Below, piece by piece: positions 23,091 through 35,076 of a DNA stretch of 64,000 bases. The position numbers and the translations under genes were made by a program. Under the pieces are notes generated by a model, which did not search any database, was not told the origin of the DNA, and worked only from the letters and a program-made list of their open reading frames with translations. Within the stretch, counting starts at the first letter, position 1, and every line of letters begins with the position of its first letter. The stretch is from Isoetes taiwanensis (Eukaryota > Streptophyta > Lycopodiopsida > Isoetales > Isoetaceae): contig JAJEKV010000264.1 of the NCBI GenBank assembly GCA_021234155.1, positions 188,001-252,000 of the forward strand. The letters are read 5' to 3'.

Positions 23091-23610
23091 ATATAGGAAG
23101 ACGATTAGATACAAGCACAAGAGAGTGGTGTAGAGAATGTTATCTCATACAATTCAATATTTCGCAATAGGTTTTTAGTACACCATCACCTTGGTTAGGC
23201 GTAATTTTAACTGCCTTCTAATCTGGAAAACTATTCTTTGTTGTGTTAATGTGTCTAATTTGTTACAATATGATTCTCTTTTTGATCTATCATCAGTGCC
23301 TTATGTATTCTAGTAAACACTAGAGGTGCTTGAGGGCCTACAGGTTTGGGCTAGTAAGTTTTGGATCGAAGGCCAGTATTTCCTTGGTGATTGGATATTG
23401 ATGTCTTGAACAACATTTGACTTATGACGGATGCGAATATAGTCTTATAATTGGCCATCATCTGGAACTAATTTGTCCATAAGACAAACCTTTTTACCCT
23501 TTTTGGAGCCTTTGCATGTCAAATCATGAAAGCATATGTCCCTAAGGTTATTCTTATGTTGCAATTGTCTCTCTGTAGTGGTTTGCTCAAGCTTGGTTCT
23601 AGCATCACTT

Positions 23611-23766
23611 AGCCTTTGTAACTTCATATCAAAGGGCCTCTTTCACATAACTAGTATTTTGCTCTCGCCTTTGTAACTACATCTTATCAAAAGGCCTCTT
23701 TCACGTAACCTAGTGCTCTAGCCTTTGTAACTACATTTGCTTAAACGTCCTCTTGCACTTAACCTT
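23611..23766 (+). repeat. Tandem repeat, about 55-bp unit, three copies
   Basis: Copies start at 23611, 23666 and 23720 with (A/C)GCCTTTGTAACT and share CCTCTTTCAC(A/G)TAAC. The third copy is more diverged. Confidence 0.8.
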
Positions 23767-24076
23767 ATGAACATTGTAGCAGTTCTTTTATTGAGAAATA
23801 CAATCTGGTTAATGTTATTCAAACACAATGCGCATAATTTCTCAATGCAACTATAGGTTGTGTGTCTCCAAGCAGAGAGAAGACAACTATGAAAGATGTC
23901 AAAATATACAACGCTGCTTTCACCTTAGAACATATGAGAAATACATTGGACTTGATTGATATTACTCAACCTTAATGTAACTGTTGGGTTTTGCCTTCCT
24001 TTGTAATTGTTGGGTCTTGCCTAAAATCGTTCATGGTACAACCACTCACAATGCAATCGCTCATAGTACAAAAACT

Positions 24077-24078
<2 letters not shown>

Positions 24079-24171
<93 letters not shown>
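24079..24171. repeat. (TA)n microsatellite, 93 bp
   Basis: A pure TA tract between the U4 terminus (CAAAAACTTG) and the U5 module (TCATTAATATATATAAACG). Confidence 0.98.
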
Positions 24172-24173
<2 letters not shown>

Positions 24174-24470
24174 TTAATATATATAAACGTATATCACATG
24201 CTATGGGCATCGTGGACATTTTATATAAAGGTGTCATCCCATCCGTTCATCCAAAAAATAAAGGGCCTTGATGTTGCCACCTCATTAGAGGGTGTGGGGG
24301 CATGCATGGGCATGCACCCCATGCGCCAACCGTCGGATCAAGGATTGTGAAATCTCCACCGTCTATATAAAAGTCGTGGAAAGTGCAAGGAAGTTAAATT
24401 TATTAATGATATGTTGAGGTGGCATGGGCTTATCAATGAATATAGTGAGGTGGCAGGGGGAATACGAAAA
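24172..24470 (+). promoter_or_regulatory. Promoter-like module of unit U5
   Basis: It contains CACATGCTATGGGCATCGTG, GACATTTTATATAAAGGTG, GCATGCATGGGCATGCACC, ATCTCCACCGTCTATATAAA and GGAAAGTGCAAGGAAG. The first part is almost identical to 39750-39820. TATATAAA at 24363 is a possible TATA box. Function is inferred from position. Confidence 0.6.
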
Positions 24471-26915
24471 TCTAGAAAATTTCCAGAACTCTCGTTTCAT
24501 TTCCGATCGATTGCGTGTGTTTGCAAGGCGCCATCTCTGTCTCTCTGTGAAATTTTACTCCGGATTCAGTGGGCATGTCATTTCTACTGGAAATAGGGTT
24601 AGTTTGGAACAATTTATGGGCTTAATGGATCAATCTTGATTGTTTGGTGTAGGTGAGGAGAATCCGGCAAGGGGTTTTTGCTGCATTACAGAAAAATCTG
24701 CATTCTGAAGCTTAAATTTCCGTTGCCCATCTCTCCTAAAATAAGCCATTGTGTGATAGGTATGATTGTGGGCATAAACTCCGCCCAGCGAAACTCTGAA
24801 CAGGCATTCAGAAGCTCCATATGCCCGAAGATCCTAAGGCTCAACCAAAAGCTCCCTAGCAACAAAGAGCACTTCTATTCTCTGCCGCAACAACTATCCG
24901 CCATTGCCAGGCTTCTGCAGTTGGATATTGGAGTTTTCTTCCGGAAACGTGCATCAACAGTCACGGGAGCAAAACATGATCGCTTTTTTTCTTTCATATT
25001 TCGGTTTCATTCAGTTGGGTCGTTTTTTCCATGTCTGGCTTCGTTTTGCTCGTGATCTTCTTCAATCCTTATTATTGTCGTTGCCCTAGCTATGGCAGGA
25101 CACTCTCACCGGCTCAGTCTTCCAGCTTATTTTCATTTGAGAGAGCGGCCCGAGACGAACACAGGTACGTTCTTGCACTAATTCCTAAGACAGCGAAGCT
25201 GAGTATTCAGATTAAATGTAATTTTCGTTCCTTGAAACCGTTAGGATTGAGCCCGTTCTATTTTGTGCATGGCTCAGATGCTAGACCAGAGCTTTGGAGT
25301 GGTAATTTTGGTCGTCTTATTTCTGTCTTAGCTCTTAGCTTCGGCACTCCTTGGTAATGAGATATGCTTGAAGATTTCTCTCTTTGAATGTAGATTTAGG
25401 CCTCAGAAACCTGCTTCTTATTCTAAGATTTTTGATAAAGTGGCCCTTTAGCCAGACGCCGTGTTTGCCTCGATTATTCTTGCTAAATGCATTCTTTGCC
25501 AGAGTAGGAGGAATAACATCGAAGGCAAACTGCAGAGAAATGGGGTCGAATGGAGAAGGCACTGCAATTTGGCTCTCAGGAACTTGGTGCATGGCAGGGC
25601 AGCTAATAAAAATGGGCAAGGAGACATTAACTGTGATAAGCTATGTGTTTCTCAGACGGAAAAAGACTGAAAAAGCTCAGTTTCTAGTTATGGTAAGAAC
25701 CTTTTAAATCCTTTAACATTATTTTCACTGTTAGGTCATTTGAAAATAGTTAAGTTTTCGTTTATGGAGGACTGCAACAAATCTCTAGTCTTTTTTTTGT
25801 TGTCAACTGCAGGAAAGGTGTTGCTGGCTGCATTTGCATGTGAATGCAAAGATAATCATGCAAATATATACGATTTCTGTGGAAGGCGCCTATCTAAACA
25901 TTTTCATGTGCTAACAAGGTATGTAATAGCTTCTTATCTGATGAAGCTTCTATTTAGATGTCAATTTTTTTATGCCTTAAAGAATCTTGCAATGTTGGCT
26001 GTCCAGATTGGTCCGTGTATCTCTCGCTTTCATCTATAGGACAAGGCTTCTATTCCTCTGCAAGTGGCTTCACTTTTGATCAGAGCAGAATTTCTTAATG
26101 GAAGCTGGTTTGGCAAGGCCAGCGAATTTCTTGAGGCAACCAAGTTTCTTGAGCATAGGTCAATCCCAGCTATTTCTATGGGATTTCTGACTACTCTGTT
26201 ACAAGCAAATTCTTTTCTAGTTCTTAAAATGTCCATTCAAGCCTTAAGCTTTGCACTTGCCTTTCTCAGAAGTGAAGATGAAATACGTTATCAGTATGTT
26301 ATTGAATGCTTAATATTACCGAGCTTCATATGCTAGAGCACATGAAAATGCCAAGAACAAAGCATTGTTCTTGCTATTTATTTGCAGGTAGCATCATTGG
26401 CCTGGCCGAATATTATAGTTTGGTTTGGCTACACTCTGTACTCCGATCTTTCTGTTGTTCTTTTGTTCAGGGTATATAATGATGATACCCTGAACAAAAG
26501 TATTCTCGAAGCAAAGGTATCCAATTTATTTAATTTAGTTATTAATCTGGCTTAAATTTGCTTGAATAACTGTTGATACAAATTACAATATATTTGCAGG
26601 CATCCCCTGCCGTGTCATATTTGAGTCGTTCTGGCACCTTGCGATCCCAATCATGCATCATCCATCTTCCTTCAGAACATCTTGGTGGGTGAATTGGACC
26701 TTTTAGATAGGGATCCATGATTGAGCTCCATGATATCCAAAGGTATCTATCTTATCTTCGATGTTGTCTTTATTTTGCATCAAATCTTATCTTCGATGTT
26801 GTCTTTATTTTGCATCCAAGTGATATTTGGAACAAATCCGCATCTTAAGGCCTGGGATACTTCAGATAGGGTAGAGTGGACTTATTTGCAGCTTCAGAAG
26901 AATAGAAAATGGTAA
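24471..26915 (+). other. U5 cargo: exon-like segments of unknown identity
   Basis: Splice-like boundaries bracket several open stretches: about 25090-25164 (ends CACAG|GTACGT), 25812-25919 (TGCAG to AAG|GTATGT), 26041-26297 and 26601-26690. Some look like genuine exons by composition, for example the cysteine-containing ACECKDNHANIYDFCG at 25839. None matches a family I can name, and frames between them do not join clearly. They may be fragments of more than one gene. Confidence 0.3.
26460..26500. repeat. Perfect 16-bp inverted repeat, 9-base loop
   Basis: CTTTTGTTCAGGGTAT (26460-26475) and its exact complement ATACCCTGAACAAAAG (26485-26500). It lies in the U5 cargo next to a possible short exon. 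Confidence 0.95.
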
Positions 26916-27367
26916 AACTTGGATAGACTATTCCAAGTTTTATTTAAAGCCTGAAATTGGATTACTATTCAAATTGTTGTGCAGGGGGTTATTTTTTGAG
27001 CATGTTTTCGATTTTGACGACAAAGTGCTTTTTGTTTTTTAATGGGGGAATCAACATGCACAGTAAATGTGGCACGTCCTTATAAGAAGTCTCATTTTGA
27101 GAATATGTTTTAGCTGTTTATTTCCTTATAAATGACATTGTTATTTCCCATCATTACAACTGTAATTTCCATTACATCTTGTGTTTCCTGTAATTGTAAT
27201 TTTCGTTGGCAAAGCTTTGACCTAATTGTTTAGGCTTTCGTGATTCAATTGTAAACTTGAACGCCAATGTGAGGATTGGGAATTCGTTTTCATAGTTAGT
27301 AGAAGGTATAATTTGAACGACAAAAGCTGTGAAAGCTTTTTTTTCACATGCATTGGAGGTTTTTACC

Positions 27368-27593
27368 AGTCCCCCACACTTTGGAGTCCAATGTGTGGTT
27401 GCCACTCTTGGGATACAACGGTAATTGTCGATGCAATGTTTAGAATTTATCAATGATGTCCATGCTTTTGTAGATGGTCAAGTCCCCCACACTTTGGAGT
27501 CCAACGTGTGGTTGCCACTCTTGGGATACGACGCTAATTGTCTAAGCAATGTTTAGAATTTATCAATGATGTCCATGCTTTTGTAGATGGTCA
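27368..27593 (+). repeat. Tandem duplication, 113-bp unit, two copies
   Basis: AGTCCCCCACACTTTGGAGT starts each copy (27368, 27481); the copies differ at only a few sites. Confidence 0.9.
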
Positions 27594-27762
27594 ACAATCT
27601 GCAAGAATTTCAATATTGCATTTGATGCTTTTTTAATGCAAAAACAAGCTATGCAAAATGCAATGAAATTGTTAAAGATTTTAACAATTCTAAACCGCAT
27701 ATCATTTGTGGGAACTCATAGGTCGCCAAACTTGCTACGCTTTGGGTTCCATGAGGTTTAAT

Positions 27763-27920
27763 GGAATTCATAGGTCACCAATCTTGCTAGGCTTTGGGTC
27801 CCACGATGTCTAATGTCAAATTCAAAATAAAAATATATAGAGGAATTCATAGGTCACCAATCTTGCTAGGCTTTGGGTCCCACGATGTCTAATGTCAAAT
27901 TCAAAATAAAAATATATAGA
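27763..27920 (+). repeat. Tandem duplication, 79-bp unit, two identical copies
   Basis: GGAATTCATAGGTCACCAAT starts each copy (27763, 27842). A more diverged third copy precedes it near 27710. Confidence 0.92.
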
Positions 27921-28734
27921 GGAATATTATTCGATGAATGCCTATGTAGATGGAAACCCAAATGTGTTGTGCTACAAAAGTAGCAAAGTATGTTGAAATC
28001 GAGCGGATAAGATGGGATCATCCATGCACCATTGCTAACATCTATTTGTTCTTTTTGATGAAAAGGCAAGGAAAGGAGCCCCATTCTGCCCAACATTATT
28101 TATTCAACATCTTCTCTAGGAGCAATAATGTCATCTTCTCTTGGAGCAATAACGACGCTTAAGACAATGTATCACAAAATGCCAATCTTCATGATATCTA
28201 TTATTGCAAGTTGGGGCGCTTGGTGGTTTCAAGACTACTGTTTCTTGAAACAAAACAACGTCGTCATGTGCTTCTACGTCGACAATACTTGATGATCCGA
28301 AAGGAATAAATAAAAGGCTACAAATAAGTCGCTAGAATGGTACATGATCTGATACCAAAGCCCAACACATATGCAACAAATTTGGTGCTTCGGAAAACAC
28401 TCTTTTGGCAGACAAATCACAACTCGCTCAAAACAAAATTTCAAGTTTGGAAAAGCTACAAAGTATAAAACACAAAGCCAGCGCCCTGTACGCCTTTTGG
28501 GAGCCAAACCCAAAGGTGTCAGAGTAAGAGATCTTTTTTTTGCCATTCTACAAATTATAAGTTACACGGGGCATTTTTCTTTTCCCTTTTCTTAAATGCA
28601 TGGTTATGACGGCCCTGGGAAATGTCACTTTCGCAGCAAGCCTCACTTTTAGACCTCGATGTCTAGATCTTAAATTTTTTGAAGATTTAAAGCTGGAACT
28701 AGATACTATGCGAACTGTACACTCGTCGAAATCT

Positions 28735-29210
28735 TCGAATAATCTCTGGGAATCTGGTGGAATCTTCAGAGAATCTTATAAAATCCAGAGGATCTCGAGA
28801 GATTCTTTGCAAAACTAGGGGAATCTAAGGGAATCTTCATAAAATATTTGAGAATGCGGGGAATCTTGATGATTGGAGAATTTAGAGGAATCTTTATGGC
28901 TAAAGGACTCCACGAGAATCTACATAGAACATTGGAGAATCTAGAGGAATCTTGGGATAATCTTTAAGAATCTAAGGAAATCTTATTATACTCTTGGGAT
29001 AATCTTTGAGAATCTAGGGAAATCTTATTATAATCTTGGGGAACCCTTATAGAACTAGGGGAATCTTAAGAAATTTCACGTGAATCCCTGTAGAATATTG
29101 GAGTTTCTAGGGGAATCTTTGCATAATCCAAGGGAATCTAAAGGAATCTTCATGGAATCTTAGGGAATCTATGGGGATTAGAGGAATTTTAAAGAATTTA
29201 GATAGTCTCA
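28735..29210 (+). repeat. GAATCT-rich minisatellite (U5)
   Basis: GAATCT and GGAATCTT recur with 10-30 base spacing, always in plus orientation, ahead of the U5 terminus. Confidence 0.9.
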
Positions 29211-29294
29211 ACTTTAGGACTTCATATCTTAATTTTTTAATTTCAGACTAGATACTATACGAACTGCGCACAGTTTGATATAACACTTCATGCC

Positions 29295-29335
29295 GGGTCG
29301 ACTTCATGCAGTCCTTCATAGTATAACCACTTGTA
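29295..29335 (+). repeat. Unit U5 terminus, form A
   Basis: GGTCGACTTCATGCAGTCC then TTCATAGTATAACCACTTGT. It is followed by a short TA tract and the U6 module. Confidence 0.85.
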
Positions 29336-29339
29336 TCAG

Positions 29340-30804
29340 TTATATATATAAAGGTATATCATAAACTTTTTTATATAATGTGTTTGATTCTTACATGCCC
29401 GGATGTCGTCCGTTTAAGGTGGGTCCAGTGAGGTGGCAGCATCAGAGCCATCCATTCCTTATGGGCATGCATGGGTCATGCATGGGGGCATGCACCACAT
29501 CCCCGGACCGTTGGATCAAAAGGGGAGGATAAATCCAAGCCCTTGGTTTTTTATGAGGAAGGTGCAAGGAAGGTCCTTTAAAGTGACTTTGGTGTAGCAG
29601 ATCTTAACCGTTAGATCAAAAGGTGAGCATAAATCTTAGCCATTGACTTTTTAATATTAAATTGATTTTTTTTTAAAGGAGGTGAGGTGTCACCCTCATT
29701 AATAAAAAAGTAATGAGGTGGCAAAGCATTTATGAGTGGACTTTCTATGAAGCTTCCTTCTGTTTAATCGCATTCAAAGGTACATAGCTTGCAGTAGAGG
29801 GGTCGGATGAAGGTGGGACCCACGCCATTGGACTCCTCTCATCGAGAGCTTTCCAATGAGTGGTGGTTTGGCACAGTTCCGTTGTAGTTGGAGCCAATGT
29901 GATCGAACTCTAAGGGAATCCATAGGAATCTCAGAGAATCTAAAGGAATCTTCATAAATACTTGGAGAATCTAGAGGAATTCTGATGCAATCTTGGAGAA
30001 TCTAGGTGAATCTTCATAGAATCTTAGAGAATCTAAAGGAATCTCAAGAGAATCTTAGGGAATCTATGGGAATCTCAATAGAATCTTTGGGAATCTATGG
30101 GAATCTCAAGAGAATCTTGGAAATCAAAGGGAATCTCAAGAGAATCTTTGGAAAATCAACAGGAATCTATAGGAATCACGAGGGAATCTTTAAGAATTTA
30201 AGGGAATCTTTATAGAATCTTTAAGAATCTAGAGGAATCTTGATAGAATCATGTCAAGTCTAAGGGAATCTTCATAGGATCTTAGAGAATAGAGGAATCT
30301 TAAGAGAATCTTTGGGAATCTAAAGGAATCTTTCTAAAAGCTTTGAGAATCTAGTGAAATCATGATGGAATCTTGGAGAATCATGGAGAATTTTCCTATA
30401 ATCTAAAGGAATCTAAGAGAATCTTCATCAAATCTTGGAGAATTCAATAGAACTACATAGAATTTTGGGGAATCTAGAGGAGTCTTGGGATAATCTTTGG
30501 AAATCTAGATGAATATCAAGAGAATCTTTGGGAACCTAGGGGAATTAAGCGAATGTTCATAAAATCTTTAAGAATCTTGATAGAATCTTGGGAAATCTAG
30601 GGAAATCTTCATAGAATCTAGGGGAATCTCTATAGAATCTTGGAGAATCTTGGCATAATCTTTGGAAATCTAGGAGATTCTAAAAAGAATCTTTGTTAAC
30701 ATAGGATTCATAAAGAGCCTAGGGAAATGCTTATAGAATCTTCATTGAATGGCTCTGCATTGGCTTCCGGTCGAATTTGTGCAGTCCCTCATAGTAGAAC
30801 CACT

Positions 30805-30806
<2 letters not shown>
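29340..30806 (+). mobile_element. Unit U6: cargo-less element (module, GAATCT block, terminus)
   Basis: A short (TA)n is followed by AAAGGTATATCATAAAC, a module of about 550 bp with GGGGGCATGCACCACATC and CCGGACCGTTGGATCAAAAG, a GAATCT block at 29905-30735, and a terminus reading GTGCAGTCCCTCATAGTAGA then ACCACTTGTA. (TA)n follows at 30807-30849. The whole is nearly identical to 45248-46700 (U9), so both derive from a recent common copy. No protein-coding sequence was recognised. The structure suggests a non-autonomous element; no terminal inverted repeat or transposase is visible. Confidence 0.7.
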
Positions 30807-30852
<46 letters not shown>

Positions 30853-31008
30853 GCATTTAGCTCTGGTTAAGCCTACTTTGTAATAGTTTGTGGCATGATT
30901 ATAACCCTTCTTGGTTTGTAAAAATCGGAAGGACTGATAAGTCCACTAGTCTTTGGGCTTGCCCTAGGCTTTTTGGATGGCTAAGCTAAGCTTTGGTTTA
31001 GGTTCGGC

Positions 31009-31099
<91 letters not shown>
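30807..31099. repeat. Two (TA)n tracts (30807-30849, 31014-31099) with a 164-bp spacer
   Basis: The tracts are pure TA. The spacer between them shows no similarity to other parts of the window that I can see. Confidence 0.9.
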
Positions 31100-31102
<3 letters not shown>

Positions 31103-31330
31103 GTATATCACATGCTATGGGCATCGTGGACATTTTATATACGGATGTCGATCTTGGCCGTTCGTTTCACTTGTGGTTGGATCCTAGCCCTACAAGCAAT
31201 TTGATGTGACATTTGGGGGGGTGGCATAATCTGATCCTAGCCGTTCGAAATTTGAGAATCAATCTTAGCCGTTCCCCTGCATGTATGGGGTCATATGATG
31301 TATGATGTTTATAGGCATCTTGTTGGCAAA
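31100..31330 (+). promoter_or_regulatory. Promoter-like module of unit U7
   Basis: ACACGTATATCACATGC, CTATGGGCATCGTGGACATT, GATGTCGATCTTGGCCGTTC and CTAGCCCTACAAGCAATTTG. It is closest to the reversed U3 module at 18330-18450. The GGGGGCATGC part is degenerate. Confidence 0.55.
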
Positions 31331-33605
31331 GACTGGGTACCGGATATTTAAAATTCGAGCCATTCCATTGGTTAGTCAAAGAAAATGGGACATTTCGTGA
31401 GTAAAAAAGAAGCAAAAAAAAAAGGGGGAATGGAGATTGCGTGGCGAAAGGACTTGGCTATGGTTTTCGAGCAGGGAGCTTCAGCGATGGTGGTTGTGCA
31501 GTACCGTCATTATTTTATGCAGGTGATGATAATTAGGATAATGGTGTTGTGTCGCATGGGGTGGGTTGGCAAGCATCGGTTTGGCTTTTGGGCGGCGTGT
31601 TTGCCGCCATTGTTGTTGCTTTTATCAGAATCGAAATAGCTGGTGAGCTTTTTGCGTGAGAATTCAGCTAATCGTATATGGGTCCTGATATATATTCGTG
31701 GTTTGTGCAATCAGTTGTATAGGCGAGCAAGGTTCTGCCTTGTTGGGGATTATACCGATAGGAAATACAACTATAGAATGCGTCGGCATTGCTTACGCAT
31801 TCTGGTCGGTTGTGTTTGGTAGGAACCTAAGGCATTGATAGTTGTTTAAGATGAAACGTTCATTTTGATGGTGGTTAAAATGTTGGGATTCCACCCGATA
31901 TCAGATTATGTGCCCAATCATTGAGACCTCCGCTGAATATCCTTTCAAAAAGCTTTAAGGCATTTCGAGAAAGATCATTTATGACTCAGAATTTTGGTCC
32001 CATGTTTATGATCTGTCTCTACTACTTGGAGCATCCGCTAACTCTTGAATCTGTTTTGAGGCTATCCCTCGAAAGCACCGTGATCTAACTAACCTTCGCC
32101 ATGGTCGTCATTACTAACAAAAATAGACGATCTCTTATCTTTTTAAAGGTCCGGATATTGCCCGATATATGATCTGACCATATGGTGCGAATGGAATGAA
32201 GCAGATATTTAATTTGATGGGTCGTTTGCTAAGAGGCTGATTCATTTGTTCGGGCGAAAGTGAGCTAGCCAACTTGGCCATATTCGTGAAGTAATGTCGA
32301 GGGCTTAAGCTTCTCTCGATCATCTGATTGTGACCCTAGCATTCAACGTGTCATGTATGTTTCCTTAGTTAATGTTCTTTGGGTGTTTGTTTTGTTTAGC
32401 ATCACCGTATGCCAAAGAATTCGTGCGAGGATTGGAGAGTGTGAATGTATGTAAAGGGTTTTAATCTATCTTGGATTTGTATCAAAAGCCTAACCGCCTC
32501 GAGCCCTAAATTTCGTGCAAAGCGAGAACCCTTCCATGCTTGAACATTCTCGATGAGAGCCCACGAAAATTATGGTGCAATCGACCTACAATTTTTCAAG
32601 TTCGACATAGTTGTAGGGATTTTGCCTCAACTTCTTCAATCTTTGGAGGATCGGAACTCATGAAATATAGCCGTCCTTTGACTATCTTCCGAGAAAATAG
32701 GCCATATCCCATGATCTTCGTCTAACAAGAGTTGTCCTCTTATAGAGTTATGCATGCGGGTTTTGAGATCCACGATTTTTGAGGAGATTATGTTTGCCGA
32801 TCTCTTCACTTTCACTCAAGAAATTGTTACAAATAGCATGACAGAGATAATCCAAAAGCATTTCTTTGCATGCTTTGGTTTTATCGGTAAAGGTTGCTTT
32901 ATCTCTTTTAGTGGTCGTATTGGCAAGTCTGCGACAAGAATAACCGAGGAACGATCAAATGATCTAAGTTTGAGTGCGAGATAATTACGTGAAACGCTAT
33001 TTAGAATGCAGTACAAATCACTATGTGACATTTTCTCAAATGAAATATATGAAATTACCGTAGCGTGATGGTTATCCGCTTGGTGTCCAACAAAGATCGA
33101 TTGTAGGATATTGCTCGGACCTTTATTTGCCTATTGATCAGCTAATAGGATATGGGGCCTGAGATGATTTTGTGGTTTTTGGAATTAGGTGTATAGTCGA
33201 AAGGTGGTCTGGTCCGGTTGTGGATCATACCGAGAAGAATACAACAATAGGTATGTCGTCATTACTTCCATTTCTATTGCATGTTGTGTTTCAGTAGGAA
33301 CCCGAGGTATTGATAGTTGTTTAAGATGGGTTATTGATTCCGATGGTGGATAAAATATTGGACGTCTGGCGTGAGATTATGGGCCCAATCACAGGACCAT
33401 CCTTTGCTGAAGAACCTTTCGAAAAAAAACTTTAAGGCATTTGTCTAGTTGACCAATCTGTAAATATGTTGCTGCATCGGCATATTGGTATTTAGAGACT
33501 CAGCCTCGTCCAATAGGCCAGCCCAACTCAAGAAGATCAGCTGTAGCATTATAGACCTCCAATTCTAGAACAACTTGGTGACTCGTTGAGATAATGTAAT
33601 GGCAA
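31331..33605. other. U7 part upstream of the helicase, with a diverged direct repeat
   Basis: No coding motif could be assigned. Two diverged copies of one sequence lie at about 31740-31965 and 33220-33450; both contain TAGGAACC(T/C) and ATTGATAGTTGTTTAAGATG and end near TTTAAGGCATTT. If this is the N-terminal (Rep) half of a Helitron it is too decayed to read; I saw no Rep catalytic histidines or tyrosines. Confidence 0.35.
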
Positions 33606-34655
33606 CCTTCCTTCGGCAATCGATCATGCATATGGGCGATGGCTAACAAGGCCGTCATAGAATCAGTGGATATTCTACTACGACAAATATGCAACAGTGA
33701 CCATCCTTTTGGGGGAAAATGTTTCATAGCAGCGGGTGATTTTAGGCAAATTGCCCCTATAGTGCAAGGAGCAGGAAGACAAGCGACATTAGATGCTTCT
33801 ATCAAGTCGTCGCTCACTTGGAAGGCTTTTACTGTACACAAATTAGATGAACCCATAAGAAACGCAATGGATATGGAGTTGGTCAACTGTGTAACATCTA
33901 TAGGGGAAGGTTGGCGGTCCGACCTTTGTTACACTCGATTTATTTCGAACAACGACATCATTTGGAAGAAGCAGAGTGCTTTCTATATCCACCGGAAGTA
34001 CTCTCAACTCCTTCCTTATGTGAAACACGAGCATTTTTCGCCAGTTGAATATCCATGTTGATGATTTCAACAGTCCGGCCCCCTCAACCGTATGCCCGGC
34101 CCAATAAAGGCATATTTTTCATATGATTCAATCACGGAGAACGATCGGGTTATGCACACCAGCCCACTTGCGAGAATGATTTCCTAAGCAAGTTATGAAC
34201 ACCCAAGTCTACCAAAAACACGACTTGAACTAAAGCGGGGATCGGTGTGCCAAATTATGAGGCTTCTAGATGCGGACAAAGGGCTCGTCAAGAATGCTAG
34301 AGTTGTGGTTCACGAGCTACACGATAGATATGTAACATTCGTCTTCTTGGAACCGACTCACGAAAATCCGAAGCAGATACATCCAATTTCACGGACTGAT
34401 TTTTTTTCATCAACCGCTGAATTGTGCGTTTACAATCCATAGGCGGCAATTACCCCTTAGACTTGCATACTCCACGACTTTTCCACGGTTGCCTTGGACT
34501 TACATTGGACAAAATTGTCTTTGGACCTACGAGCAGATGTATTTGCACATGGGCAATTGTACACCGCATTAACGAGAATTCGTAGATGCGATGGCGTTCT
34601 AATATTGCACAACAATGAATCATCCTCGGTCCGCGACGAGGAACGTTGTATTTAG
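33606..34655 (+). pseudogene. Helitron (PIF1-like) helicase, C-terminal part
   Basis: Helitron RepHel proteins unwind DNA during rolling-circle transposition. The frame from 33639 reads MANKAVIESVDILLRQI and FGGKCFIAAGDFRQIAPI, the region after the Walker B motif including GDFRQ, then TVHKLDEPIRN. After interruptions another segment (34245-34440) continues with ADKGLVKNARVVVHEL. The last helicase motif reads LRADVFAHGQLYTALTRI after a one-base slip near 34530, and translation ends at TAG (34653-34655). The Walker A motif was not found upstream. Several frame breaks show it is non-functional. It lies just before an RPA1-like gene on the same strand, as in plant Helitrons. Confidence 0.85.
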
Positions 34656-35076
34656 GGAACTACTTGAATAATGTTTTACGTTGAATGTGCGTATTTATGT
34701 CGGGGATAATTTCTTTTTCGTTTGTATATTTGATTTTAGCGGTTCTAAGCGTGGGCCGGAAAGAATATTCGTTTGTGTCCTATTTCCCGATTAACCTCTG
34801 TAGAATCTCTTTGGGCATGTCATTTCTTTACGGGCTATCTCCAATGTATCATAATTATCGAAAAATAATGTAATTTCTTCTTTTACGTTTAATAATCTGG
34901 TCTTAACAATTCTATTTGCGGTGTGACGGACTTTTCATCTTTGTCCTATTGCCGTGGTTAACCTCTATGGAATATGTTTAGACATGTCGTTCCTTAAAGT
35001 TTGTTTGGGCATTGTGATTCCTAGAGATATTATTCTCTACGTATCATATTTCTCCGATATTAAAGTGTTACGTGAC

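Larger units (their letters stand above)
21165..24050. other. Gene-free part of unit U4
   Basis: Apart from two tandem duplications (entered separately) I see no coding or RNA feature. The right end (24040-24078) carries the form-B-like terminus ATAGTACAAAAACTTGTA leading into (TA)n. Confidence 0.45.
26916..28734. other. Gene-free part of unit U5
   Basis: Apart from the two tandem duplications given separately, nothing recognisable. A small open frame near 27950-28160 has no family match. Confidence 0.4.

Noticed and set aside
24079-24171. Open frames rich in alternating Ile-Tyr across (TA)n tracts (also at 31014-31099 and 46704-46859)
   Set aside because: They are translations of pure TA microsatellite on either strand and have no coding meaning.
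32116-32330. Possible additional RPA-like OB-fold segment (SFAKRLIHLFG in one frame)
   Set aside because: Too short, interrupted by stops and not in the expected order; could be chance.
33500-33886. Minus-strand open frame of 128 codons
   Set aside because: Antisense shadow of the helicase segment with GDFRQ on the plus strand.
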